A stretch of DNA of 36,824 bases, taken from the NCBI GenBank assembly GCA_913041415.1, contig CAJWHS010000017.1, forward strand, positions 1 through 36,824, read 5' to 3'. Source of the stretch: an uncultured Acidimicrobiaceae bacterium. Lineage in GTDB: Bacteria > Actinomycetota > Acidimicrobiia > Acidimicrobiales > Aldehydirespiratoraceae. The position numbers and the translations under genes were made by a program. Shown one piece after another: positions 1 through 7,560 of this stretch. Every line of letters starts with the position of its first letter. The stretch's first letter is position 1. The notes beneath the pieces are model-generated. The model was given only the letters and a program-made list of their open reading frames with translations, did not search any database and had not been told where the DNA came from.

Positions 1-780
1 GTCGACTTCTGCAGGCCAGTCGACCGAGACGAACGACGGCTCGTCGGGCCATTCGTCGATCGGGCAGGCGTCACGGTGCGGGCAGCGCTTGCACAACCCC
101 GGCGCTCGCTTTTCGACCTGCCAGCGGCTGAAGCCATAGGGCTTGTTCGAGCCAACGCCGGTGGTCCACTGCCAGCCGAGTCGGTTCGCCGCTCGGGAGC
201 CGTCGAGCAGATGGCGAAAGAAACGGTCCTCGCCTCGACGCCAGTCCTGACCGTGGCGCACGGTCCAGTCACCTGCGAGCCACATGCGTGTCTGGTTGAC
301 AAGCCAGCCGTCCTGCTCGAGTTCTCCGACCACGGCGTTGAGGCACGGCAGCATGCGGTCCCATCCGTCGCCGGGCCGGACGTCGGTTGGGGCGTTGCGG
401 ACCGGGTTGGCGGTGGCTCGGCCTAGGCGGGCGTACCAATGGCGGCTGTACTCCTGCCACAGCAACTCGTCGCGAAACTTCTCCACATCGCGGCTGGGCC
501 CGTTGGCGACGGTCCTCCAGACCTCGGGCAGTGGGAGCAACCCATGGCGGATGTAGGGCGAGAGACGGGAAGCGCCGCGGCGCTCGATCGGGGCGACCTC
601 GTTGCGGGTTGCGGCGTACCCGCGAACATTGAACGCGGCGAGGGTCGCATCGGCGGACCGCTGGCCACCTCGAAAGGCGGGAGAGCCGATCGCCGGACCA
701 TCGAAGAGGTGGCCGAGATGGTCGTCGACCCAGGTCTCGACTGTGTCGCGCGTGGGGGAGGGGATGGGCAGTGTTGCCAC
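1..780 (-). CDS. Photolyase/cryptochrome-like FAD-binding protein, short type lacking the antenna domain (3' end cut by window)
   Basis: This gene is absent from the ORF track because it runs off the window; I translated it from the reverse complement and it is open from 780 to base 1 (260 residues). It matches the C-terminal FAD-binding domain of the photolyase/cryptochrome family: RLSPYIRHG, then ELLWQEYSRHWYAR, then NAVVGELEQDGWL, NQTRMWLAGDW and a C-terminal LGWQWTTGVGSNKPYGFSRW. The usual N-terminal Rossmann antenna domain is missing: an in-frame stop lies at 826-828, so the protein can start only just before the FAD domain. I chose GTG at 778-780; there is no Shine-Dalgarno sequence. 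Near the visible end is a cysteine-rich stretch, CKRCPHRDAC. Photolyases use FADH- and light to repair pyrimidine dimers; whether this short form repairs DNA or has another flavin role cannot be told from the sequence. Family call is firm, function is not. Confidence 0.85.
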   Translation of the reverse strand, partial: MATLPIPSPTRDTVETWVDDHLGHLFDGPAIGSPAFRGGQRSADATLAAFNVRGYAATRNEVAPIERRGASRLSPYIRHGLLPLPEVWRTVANGPSRDVEKFRDELLWQEYSRHWYARLGRATANPVRNAPTDVRPGDGWDRMLPCLNAVVGELEQDGWLVNQTRMWLAGDWTVRHGQDWRRGEDRFFRHLLDGSRAANRLGWQWTTGVGSNKPYGFSRWQVEKRAPGLCKRCPHRDACPIDEWPDEPSFVSVDWPAEVD

Positions 781-795
781 TGGATCACAGTGGCA
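775..795. promoter_or_regulatory. Perfect inverted repeat over the photolyase-like start codon
   Basis: TGCCACTG and CAGTGGCA form perfect 8-bp arms around a 5-bp spacer, and the repeat contains the proposed GTG start of the photolyase-like gene. A second, shorter inverted repeat (CGGTCAG / CTGACCG, 5-nt loop) lies at 823-841. Both could be operators or RNA hairpins for the minus-strand gene; the protein that might bind is unknown. Confidence 0.4.
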
Positions 796-1123
796 GCGCA
801 GCGCAGCCTGTGCCCACTGCGGCGGTCAGAAGTGCTGACCGACTGTTCCGTCTCCGAATCAGCCGTGTTGAGGATCGTGCTGATGTGGTCGGCGATGCGC
901 ATCGCTGCAGAGTCCGGCTGATCGTGCGGCACGCGCTGCGAGAACGGACGACCATTCCCGGCGTAGCTTCTCGATACGCGCCTCCGTGGAGGTTGCGATG
1001 TGGTCTGAGCCTTGCATCATGTGTCCGGGCCGAGTGGACTGACGGCGTGACTGCAACCATCGCCGGCTCTGCCTGCTTCGAGATCGCCTGCGCTGCAATG
1101 AAGCCCCGGTCCAAGGACAGGGT
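781..1123. other. Gene-free stretch between the photolyase-like gene and the dioxygenase
   Basis: This 343-base stretch separates two divergent genes. The ORFs listed across it (for example 785-1114 minus and 771-1127 plus) have low-complexity Arg/Ser/Ala-rich translations with no recognisable family and look like shadows of GC-rich sequence. Apart from the two inverted repeats at 775-795 and 823-841, and AAGGACAGG just before the next gene (a likely ribosome-binding site), I see no structured element here. Confidence 0.5.
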
Positions 1124-1909
1124 GTGAACGACTGGACCGTCACGCCGCTCGCTGCGTCGCTCGGCGCCCGTATCGACGGTGTCCGCCTAGCCGAGACTGA
1201 CGATGCCGAACTGGGCGCGTTGCAGGATCTGCTCAACGAGCACCACGTCCTCGTGGTATCCGGGCAAGATGAGCTCTCAGTGGCCGACCACCTTCGTGTC
1301 GGCGAGTCGTTCGGGGACCTTTACGTGCACCCGTTCATTGACGCCATCCCCGAACACCCTGCGATCCTTCAGGTGATCAAGGAGCCCGACGACACGGAGA
1401 CCTTTGGCGGCGAGTTGTGGCACTGTGATCTCTCCTTCACCTCGCCCCCTGCTGCTGTGTCGATCCTTCATGCATGCGAGCTGCCGCCGATCGGGGGCGA
1501 CACGCTATTTGCAAATACGGCGCTTGCTTTCGATTGGCTGTCACCACGTCTCCAGGCGTGGGTTTCCGAACTCACCGCTACGCACGTCTACCCAGAGAGA
1601 GAGGAAGGGCCGTCGACTGCGGCGACGCACCCGGTCGCGCGTATCCATCCGCGTAGTGGTCGTCGGGCGCTGTTCGTCAATCCGGCGTTCGTTACCCGGA
1701 TCGTGGAGCTCGAACGCGAAGAGAGCGATACCCTCCTCTCGTTCCTCTACGCCCACCAGACCCAGCCCGAGTTCCAGATCCGGATCCGATGGGAAATCGG
1801 CCAGGTGGTGCTGTGGGACAATCGCACGACCGTGCACTATGCGATGAATGACTACCCCGGTCACCGTCGTCGGCTCCAGCGGGTCACGGCTCTCGAACGG
1901 CGGGGCTGA
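1124..1909 (+). CDS. TauD/TfdA-family Fe(II)/2-oxoglutarate-dependent dioxygenase
   Basis: The protein (261 aa, normal length for the family) belongs to the TauD/TfdA group of non-heme iron, 2-oxoglutarate-dependent oxygenases. The iron ligands are visible as an HxD motif in LWHCDLSF (His100, Asp102) and a distal His in TTVHYAMNDY (about residue 238). The arginines that bind 2-oxoglutarate lie shortly after it in HRRRLQRV. Relatives hydroxylate taurine, alkylsulfates, phenoxyacetates or quaternary amines; the substrate here cannot be read from the sequence. The start is GTG with an AAGGACAGG ribosome-binding site a few bases upstream. It stands alone, with its 3' end facing the thioesterase gene. 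Nothing next to it points to sulfonate transport. Family call is strong; substrate unknown. Confidence 0.87.
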   Translation: MNDWTVTPLAASLGARIDGVRLAETDDAELGALQDLLNEHHVLVVSGQDELSVADHLRVGESFGDLYVHPFIDAIPEHPAILQVIKEPDDTETFGGELWHCDLSFTSPPAAVSILHACELPPIGGDTLFANTALAFDWLSPRLQAWVSELTATHVYPEREEGPSTAATHPVARIHPRSGRRALFVNPAFVTRIVELEREESDTLLSFLYAHQTQPEFQIRIRWEIGQVVLWDNRTTVHYAMNDYPGHRRRLQRVTALERRG

Positions 1910-1945
1910 CGGGTGAAATTGCGCCGGCACGGATGCGACGGTCGC

Positions 1946-2374
1946 TCACTGCGAGACCGGTCCTTCGTCCGAGATGTGCTCCGTCTCGCCGTGAAGGACC
2001 GCAACGACACCATCGGGGCCCGACACCACCACGCCGCACAGCCCGGTGCGGCCCTGGTGATGTGTCTTGGACGCCTCGGCGACCAACCGATCGCCAACCC
2101 GTGCCGGGGCAAGCCACTCGATCGACGCGTTCGACGCCAGGTTGGTACCCCCTCGGGCACTGGACGCAAAAGCCATCGCCCTATCGGCGAGTGCGAACAC
2201 CACGCCGCCGCGACAAACATTGAGACCGTTGGCCATCGATTTGAGCACTGTCATCTCCACCGTTGTGCTCTCGGGGGTGACCGCGAACACGATTATGCCC
2301 ATCACGTGCGCGTTGCGATCCCCAGCGAACTTTGCTGCAGCCGCCGCGTCAGCGATCTCCTGCGAGCCCCCCAT
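1946..2374 (-). CDS. paaI: PaaI-type hotdog-fold acyl-CoA thioesterase
   Basis: This is a 142-residue single hotdog domain. The core NGLNVCRGGVVFALADRAMAFA aligns with the PaaI signature (NG..CHGG..F.LAD.AFA), which holds the catalytic Asp of the LAD segment; the family His before GG is Arg here. PaaI enzymes hydrolyse phenylacetyl-CoA-type or other acyl-CoA thioesters and often rescue CoA from dead-end intermediates. The ORF track starts at a GTG at 2410, but the conserved beginning of such proteins (xxSQEIAxxxAxxxxAxDRxAxxMGI) fits ATG at 2374 better, so I shortened it. It lies 57 bases downstream of the helicase gene on the same strand and probably forms the end of the CoA-transferase/helicase/thioesterase unit. 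No other phenylacetate genes are in the window, so the substrate may well be something else. Confidence 0.82.
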   Translation of the reverse strand: MGGSQEIADAAAAAKFAGDRNAHVMGIIVFAVTPESTTVEMTVLKSMANGLNVCRGGVVFALADRAMAFASSARGGTNLASNASIEWLAPARVGDRLVAEASKTHHQGRTGLCGVVVSGPDGVVAVLHGETEHISDEGPVSQ

Positions 2375-2431
2375 GGTGCGGTTGATCCTGGGACGGATCG
2401 CGTTGCCCACGCATTTGTCGCCGCGCTTCGG

Positions 2432-4051
2432 TCAGCGCACGCAGGTGCACTCGACCTTGTCGTCCATCGCCTGCCACTTATAGGTCCGCGGCTCCGACGT
2501 CGCCTCACAACCAGTACAACGCAACGCCCATTGGGTGCCGACGGCAATCAGTGCAACCGGACGCTCACCGGTCGAAAGGCGAGGCTTCTCCCGTACCTGC
2601 TTCGGTTTGGTGATCTCGGGAAGTTCCGGACTGATCATCTCGAGGTACGGCTGGGCCTCCGCGGTCCACTCCGTGATCTCCTCCGGGGCTAGATCCGGTG
2701 GCTCGAACGACCCGACCATCTCGGGCTGCGTGAGGATCTCAGGCCCGGAATAGTCGAGGAAGGTGGCCAAGTAATCGAACTCGTTCGGCTTGAAGATGCG
2801 AGACGATTCGGCGATCTCCTCGATCTCTTCCAAGAAGCCGTCACGATCCTCGGAGAACCGGGGATCCTCCAGCGTGTCGGCGGCAAAGATGATGACGAAA
2901 CGCGCGCCGCTACCGAGCGGCTTACGGCGTAGGATCCGACCCATCCGCTGGATCATCTGGCGGCGGGTTCGGCTCGCCGAGACAACGAGCCCCAGGTTTG
3001 CGTTGGGAACGTCGACCCCCTCGTCGAGCACACGAGGGGCCGCCACCGCATCGAGCTTGCCGTCGCGCAACTGCTCAAGGATGGTGCTGCGGTCGCTGCG
3101 GCCGGTGTCGCCCGTGATGATCTCAATATTGATCACCGGATCGAGTCGGACGATCGCGTGGTTTGCGGCGCGGACGGTTTCGGTGAAGAGCAGGGCGCCG
3201 TCGGCGGATCTGATCGCCTCGGCGAACTTGCCAAGCGCCTCGTACTTCGCCGAACTCGTCGCGACGATCTCCCGACGAGACGAGAACGCGTTGAGGTAGT
3301 CGTTGGCGGCCCGGCCGTCGGGGCCGGCGTCGTTGGCGGCGAGATGGTGAACGGCAGCAAGGAAGTCGCCAAACGGCTCGTGGGGGATGCCCTTGATCTG
3401 TTTGAGCTGTCGACGGGCGACGACGATACGTCCCTCAGTGGCGTCGTATTCGGTGCGCTCTTCATGGGTGAGCGGTACCGCCATGAAGCCGACGCGGGGC
3501 TGGGCGCACACGCCGTCGGCGATCGCCGAGACGAAGTCGTAGCGGTAGCAGATCCCACCGAAGTACGGCAGCAGGATCGTCTCGACGGCATCATCGGAAC
3601 GTTCGAGCGTGGCGGTGAGACCGAGGCGCTCCTGGTACTCGGGCAGCAGACTCTTGCGGAGGACCGAACCGCCGAAGCCGTGGCACTCGTCGGCGATGAG
3701 GATGCCACCGCGGTCCGAGGTCGGGAGTGGTACCCGGCTGGCGGCCGAGTGGCGGGTGGTGATGAGGACGTCGCAGTCGATCGGACGGTCGCGAAAGCCA
3801 TCGCCGAGGCGTCCGATCTCAGCATCGGGCATCCACCGGCCGAGGCGTTCGAACCACTGTTCCATGAGCACCCGCGACGGCACGACGACCAGCGCGAACA
3901 AGCCGCGATTCACGGCATCGTCGATCGCCGTGAGGGCGACGTCGGTCTTGCCCGACCCGGTGACCGCCTCGATCACCCCGCGACGGCCGCATCGGTGCCA
4001 GGCCATCAGGGCGTCGTGTTGCCAGCGATAGAGATCGTAAGACAAGGCCAT
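2432..4051 (-). CDS. Superfamily 2 DEAD/DEAH-type helicase with C-terminal cysteine cluster
   Basis: The 539-residue protein has the SF2 helicase core: Walker A in EAVTGSGKT (about residues 28-36), the Walker B variant DECH (121-124), motif III TAT (146-148) and motif VI QRMGRILRRK (368-377). The arrangement and the N-terminal YRWQHDALMAWHRCGRRG resemble the XPB/RAD25-like and UvrB/ResIII-related helicases of DNA repair. The C-terminus carries two cysteine pairs (CTGC and CTC), which may bind zinc. I moved the start from 4234 to ATG at 4051, because only from there does the sequence look like the family. That start overlaps the stop of the CoA-transferase gene (TAATG), so the two are likely translationally coupled, an odd pairing in function. 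Its DNA or RNA substrate is unknown. Confidence 0.87.
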   Translation of the reverse strand: MALSYDLYRWQHDALMAWHRCGRRGVIEAVTGSGKTDVALTAIDDAVNRGLFALVVVPSRVLMEQWFERLGRWMPDAEIGRLGDGFRDRPIDCDVLITTRHSAASRVPLPTSDRGGILIADECHGFGGSVLRKSLLPEYQERLGLTATLERSDDAVETILLPYFGGICYRYDFVSAIADGVCAQPRVGFMAVPLTHEERTEYDATEGRIVVARRQLKQIKGIPHEPFGDFLAAVHHLAANDAGPDGRAANDYLNAFSSRREIVATSSAKYEALGKFAEAIRSADGALLFTETVRAANHAIVRLDPVINIEIITGDTGRSDRSTILEQLRDGKLDAVAAPRVLDEGVDVPNANLGLVVSASRTRRQMIQRMGRILRRKPLGSGARFVIIFAADTLEDPRFSEDRDGFLEEIEEIAESSRIFKPNEFDYLATFLDYSGPEILTQPEMVGSFEPPDLAPEEITEWTAEAQPYLEMISPELPEITKPKQVREKPRLSTGERPVALIAVGTQWALRCTGCEATSEPRTYKWQAMDDKVECTCVR

Positions 4052-5232
4052 TAGGTTACGACCCTGGCCTCCCGGAAACTCGCGATCGCGGTGGCATCGT
4101 GACCCATTTCGGCCAGGATCTGCTCGGTGTGCTCCCCGACGACCCCGATGAAGGGGCGGAATTCGGGTTGGGTCGCCGAGAAGGTTCCCGGTGGCCCCGC
4201 CTGAAGCAGGGTCTCGCCGCTCGGGAGATCCCACTCGACGATGAGGTCGTTGTGGATCACCTGCGGATCGTCGAACACCTGCGCACGAGTCAGCATCGGC
4301 CCGGCCGGCACGCTGTGCTCGGTGAGGATCTCAACCGCCTGCTCGGTGGTCATGCGGGCGAGCCCGGCCAGGATCGCGGCCTGCGCCTCGGTGGCAGCCT
4401 CGCGGTTACGTGTGAGGAGTCCCGGATTGCAGAAGTTCTCGTCGGCGAGGAGATCGTTGCGCCCGAGCGCCCTCCACATGCCTTCGAAATGTGACTGTTT
4501 AGCGAGGAAATAGACGAGTTGGCCGTCGAGCGTGTCGACGAGTTGGTATAGGTCGCACGGGCGGTGGGTCACGATCTCGCCCTTGTGATGGGTGAGGTCA
4601 GCCATGCCATCAGGCCAGAACCAGGCGAGCGTTGCGTCGAGCATTGACAGTTCGATGTGTTGGCCCCCGGCCCCTCGCTCTCGGGCAAAGAGGGCGGCCG
4701 TGATCGTTTGAGCGACCGTGTGGGCGGTGGCCTTGTCGGCGACCAGGGTGCGGACCAGGTCGGGAAACGGAAGCGATTCGCTGACCTGGCCATGCACGAT
4801 GCCAACGAGACCTTGGACCACCGGATCGAGCACGGCTCGCTGACTGTAGGGGCCGTCGGCGCCGAACCCGGAGACCGAGCCGTAGATGACATCGGGGTTG
4901 CGGGCAGCGACGGTGTCGAAGTCGACGCCCAACCGTTCGACCACCCCTGGCCGGAAGTTCTGCACGACGACGTCGCTGTGCTCCGCCAAGCCGAGCACGA
5001 TCTCGACCCCGTCGGGGGTCGCAAGATCGACGGCGAGACAGCGTTTACCCCGATTGCAGTTCGCGTACAGCCCCCGGATGTGGTCGGGCCCGGTCACGCG
5101 GGTGAGTTCACCGCCGATCGGTTCGACCTTGATCACCTCGGCACCCTGCTCGGCCAAGATCTGAGTGGCCAACGGGCCAGCCACCACCTGACTGAGATCG
5201 AGTACCCTGATTCCTTCGAGTGGTCCCCCCAT
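4051..5232 (-). CDS. Class III acyl-CoA transferase (CaiB/BaiF family)
   Basis: The 393-residue protein is a family III CoA-transferase, which moves CoA between carboxylic acids through an aspartyl-CoA thioester. It begins with the standard LEGIRVLDLSQVVAGP, followed by LAEQGAEVIKVEP, the CoA-binding NRGKRCLAVDL segment and QNFRPGVVERLG. The catalytic aspartate is probably Asp136 in AVLDPVVQG, the position used by formyl-CoA transferase and racemase relatives. I corrected the start from 5310 to ATG at 5232. No Shine-Dalgarno is present; instead TATCGT lies 7 bases upstream, which suggests a leaderless mRNA. It is divergent from folD and heads a unit with the helicase and thioesterase. Family members act on carnitine, oxalate, bile acids, mesaconate or methyl-branched acyl-CoA; the specific substrate is open. 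Confidence 0.88.
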   Translation of the reverse strand: MGGPLEGIRVLDLSQVVAGPLATQILAEQGAEVIKVEPIGGELTRVTGPDHIRGLYANCNRGKRCLAVDLATPDGVEIVLGLAEHSDVVVQNFRPGVVERLGVDFDTVAARNPDVIYGSVSGFGADGPYSQRAVLDPVVQGLVGIVHGQVSESLPFPDLVRTLVADKATAHTVAQTITAALFARERGAGGQHIELSMLDATLAWFWPDGMADLTHHKGEIVTHRPCDLYQLVDTLDGQLVYFLAKQSHFEGMWRALGRNDLLADENFCNPGLLTRNREAATEAQAAILAGLARMTTEQAVEILTEHSVPAGPMLTRAQVFDDPQVIHNDLIVEWDLPSGETLLQAGPPGTFSATQPEFRPFIGVVGEHTEQILAEMGHDATAIASFREARVVT

Positions 5233-5239
5233 ACGGGCG

Positions 5240-5245
5240 ACGATA
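5240..5245 (-). promoter_or_regulatory. Probable -10 box of a leaderless CoA-transferase promoter
   Basis: Read on the minus strand this is TATCGT, a TANNNT-type actinobacterial -10 element, placed 7 bases before the ATG at 5232. No ribosome-binding sequence fits between, so transcription probably starts at or next to the start codon. Confidence 0.45.
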
Positions 5246-5365
5246 GGCGTCGGTGCTTGCGCCTGCCGCTCGACCGGTCCAGAACGAGATCGCCCATCGT
5301 GTCGAGTCACTGCCGTCCTACCGGGCGCTGTCGCTTTTGGCCATCTCAGCGGACGTGTTCCGGGA

Positions 5366-5371
5366 TAGATT
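5366..5371 (+). promoter_or_regulatory. Probable -10 box of a leaderless folD promoter
   Basis: TAGATT matches the TANNNT -10 consensus and ends 7 bases before the folD ATG at 5379. There is no Shine-Dalgarno sequence in that gap, which fits a leaderless transcript. The short interval to the divergent CoA-transferase promoter shows no operator that I recognise. Confidence 0.5.
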
Positions 5372-5378
5372 TTGGCCC

Positions 5379-6263
5379 ATGGCTGAAGAGAAGTGGGAGC
5401 GCACGCCGGGTGGCGCTGTGCTCATCGACGGCAACCGACTCCGCGACGAACTCGTGGTCGATTTGAAGGGCCGGATCGTGGCGCTCGGCAACCCCCACGT
5501 GTGCCTTGCCACGGTGCTCGTCGGCGACGACAAGCCGAGTCAGATCTATGTCCGCAACAAGCGCAAGAAGGCCGAAGAGGCCGGCATGGCGTCGCGCCAC
5601 GTCGAGCTTCCCAGCGACATCAGCCAGCCGGATCTGGAGGTGGCCGTCCGTGACCTCGTCGACGACCCGGCGGTGCACGGCATCCTCGTGCAGCTACCGT
5701 TGCCCGACGGTCTCGACGCTGAACGGATTCTCGATCTGCTCCCGCCGGAGAAGGATGTCGACGGCCTCACCGAGCGCTCGATGGGCCGGCTCCTTCGTGG
5801 TCGCGATGGTCACGTGCCCTGCACACCGCTCGGGGTGATGCGTCTGATGGAGCGCTACGGCGTCGAGACAGCCGGCAAAAAGGCGATTGTCATCGGCCGC
5901 TCGACGCTCGTTGGGTTGCCCCAGGTTCTGCTGCTTGGTCGCAAGGGCTGTGATGCTACGCCGACGCTTGCCCACAGCCGTTCGGGCAATCTGGCTGCGA
6001 TCTGCCGGGAGGCCGACATCATTGTCGCTGCCGTGGGCGAGGCCGGTCTCATCACTGCGGAGTTCGTGAAGCCTGGCGCTGCTATCCTTGATGTGGGCAT
6101 CAGCCGCACCGCCGACGGCATCCAGGGCGATGTCGACTTCGACGCCGTGCAGGCGGTCGCCGGTGCCATCACCCCGATGCCCGGCGGTACCGGTCCGATG
6201 ACCATCGGCTGCTTGATGGAGAACACCTTCAACGCAGCGCGTATGCAGGGTGCCTTCGCCTAA
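5379..6263 (+). CDS. folD: Bifunctional methylenetetrahydrofolate dehydrogenase / methenyltetrahydrofolate cyclohydrolase
   Basis: FolD (294 aa, normal length) interconverts 5,10-methylene-THF, 5,10-methenyl-THF and 10-formyl-THF with NAD(P). The catalytic Tyr/Lys motif is seen as YVRNKRKKAEEAGM, followed by VQLPLP, KDVDGL, the CTPLGVMRLMERYG segment and the dinucleotide motif IGRSTLVGLP. The C-terminal TPMPGGTGPMTIGCLMENT is a small variant of the usual PVPGGVGPMT. The start was moved from 5253 to ATG at 5379, where similarity begins and a -10 box sits 7 bases away. In this window it provides the middle step of methyl-group oxidation, between the methylene-THF made by the dimethylglycine dehydrogenase-like protein and the formyl-THF used by Fhs. 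It faces the DUF1015 gene end to end. Confidence 0.94.
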   Translation: MAEEKWERTPGGAVLIDGNRLRDELVVDLKGRIVALGNPHVCLATVLVGDDKPSQIYVRNKRKKAEEAGMASRHVELPSDISQPDLEVAVRDLVDDPAVHGILVQLPLPDGLDAERILDLLPPEKDVDGLTERSMGRLLRGRDGHVPCTPLGVMRLMERYGVETAGKKAIVIGRSTLVGLPQVLLLGRKGCDATPTLAHSRSGNLAAICREADIIVAAVGEAGLITAEFVKPGAAILDVGISRTADGIQGDVDFDAVQAVAGAITPMPGGTGPMTIGCLMENTFNAARMQGAFA

Positions 6264-6315
6264 CACCGTGACCGTGTAGGGGATCCCGGTTGCCGGTAGC
6301 TGACGACGTTCCCGT

Positions 6316-7560
6316 TCAGCTCGCTTCGAGGTGGCTGGTCGCGCCAGTACCGAGTACTCGGAGGAAGATCCCAGAGCGAGGCTTCGGCGCAACATAGCTC
6401 GACTTCGGGGGCATTAGCTCGTTGGCATCGGCGACGGCCATCAGCTCTTCGATCGACGTCGCGTACATCAAAATGCCGATGCGGCCGTCCTCATCGCAGC
6501 GGCGCACCACTTCGTCGATCCCGTTTGGGGCTGGCACATAGTCGGCCCCCGAGTCCGGTTGGAGCTCGTCGATGCCGAGCAGATCGCGGATCACGTTCGT
6601 GCGGAGAAGTTCGACGTCGAGCAGGCCGACCGGGCTGTCGGTCTCGGGCTCGGGCAGCACGAGCTTCCACCAGTTGCCCTTGTGGTAGATGCCAACTTCG
6701 CGAGGCTGCTGGGGGCGGGCCTCCTCGAGCGTGCCGACTTCGGTGAGATCGCCCGCAGCGGCGAGCAGCGCTTCGAGCGCGTGCGGATCACGGCCGAGGG
6801 TGTCGGGGATCCGACGATGAAACGCCTCGACGCGCAGCGCATCAGAGGGGAACAGCACGGCGAGCGTGCGCTGGAAGGCCGGTTCGTCGCGCTCCATCGA
6901 GCCCGCGATTGCTGCCGCAGAGCGATGGTGACCATCAGTGACGTACGCCGGTTCGTCGGCGAGGAGTTCGGCGATGGCGATGCTTTCGTGCTCGTCGAGA
7001 ACCCAAACCTCATGGAGGACCTCCTCGACGATGTGGTGGACCTGCGGCTCACGTTCGGTCGCGACGGCGAGGACTGCGGCAACGGCCGGGTCGGGTCGGC
7101 GTGTGAGCGCGATCGGCGAGGAGGTGGCGCCCACCTGCTGGAGGTGGCCGCTGAGCAGCTTGGCCCGGTTGGGGCGAATGTTTTCGTGGGTGAGGACGCG
7201 TTCGTCTTGGAATGCGTCGACGGCGAGTGCCCCGACGACACCCAGTTGTGAGTGACCCGCGTAGGTGAGGCGGTAGGCGTAAAGCGCGGCGTGATCGGTC
7301 GGAGCGAACGCGTCGGCGTCGAGGATTTTAGTCAGCGTGTCGGCGCCGCGACGAAGAAGTTCGGCTTCGTCGGCTTCGTCGCCCGGTTCGAGGTCCTCGG
7401 CTGATCGGGTCACGCCAAGGTAGCTGTACGGATTGCTGGAGACGATCTCGCGGCGCTCGGCCGGGCTCTTGGTGTCGTAGGCCCCGGCGATGACACGAGC
7501 CGCCCACTCGGGCCGGATCAGCCAACCAGCGAAGGGCTCGAAAAGCCGTTCGCGGCTCAT
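6316..7560 (-). CDS. DUF1015 family protein
   Basis: The 414-residue protein belongs to the DUF1015 family of uncharacterised bacterial and archaeal proteins. The hallmark is YVTDGHHRSAAA near the middle, together with AGAYDTKSPAERREIVSSNP at the N-terminus, RLTYAGHSQLGVVGAL and VEAFHRRIPD. Its biochemical role is not established; the Asp-Gly-His-His-Arg motif looks like an active or ligand-binding site, but that is inference. Its ATG overlaps the serA stop by 4 bases (ATGA), so the two are translated from one mRNA, and a role tied to serine or phosphoglycerate metabolism is a reasonable guess from this linkage. The other end faces folD convergently. Confidence 0.85.
   Translation of the reverse strand: MSRERLFEPFAGWLIRPEWAARVIAGAYDTKSPAERREIVSSNPYSYLGVTRSAEDLEPGDEADEAELLRRGADTLTKILDADAFAPTDHAALYAYRLTYAGHSQLGVVGALAVDAFQDERVLTHENIRPNRAKLLSGHLQQVGATSSPIALTRRPDPAVAAVLAVATEREPQVHHIVEEVLHEVWVLDEHESIAIAELLADEPAYVTDGHHRSAAAIAGSMERDEPAFQRTLAVLFPSDALRVEAFHRRIPDTLGRDPHALEALLAAAGDLTEVGTLEEARPQQPREVGIYHKGNWWKLVLPEPETDSPVGLLDVELLRTNVIRDLLGIDELQPDSGADYVPAPNGIDEVVRRCDEDGRIGILMYATSIEELMAVADANELMPPKSSYVAPKPRSGIFLRVLGTGATSHLEAS

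Noticed and set aside
785-1114. 109-residue minus-strand ORF in the first intergenic stretch
   Set aside because: Low-complexity composition, no recognisable motif and no ribosome-binding site; overlapped by equally open frames on the other strand.
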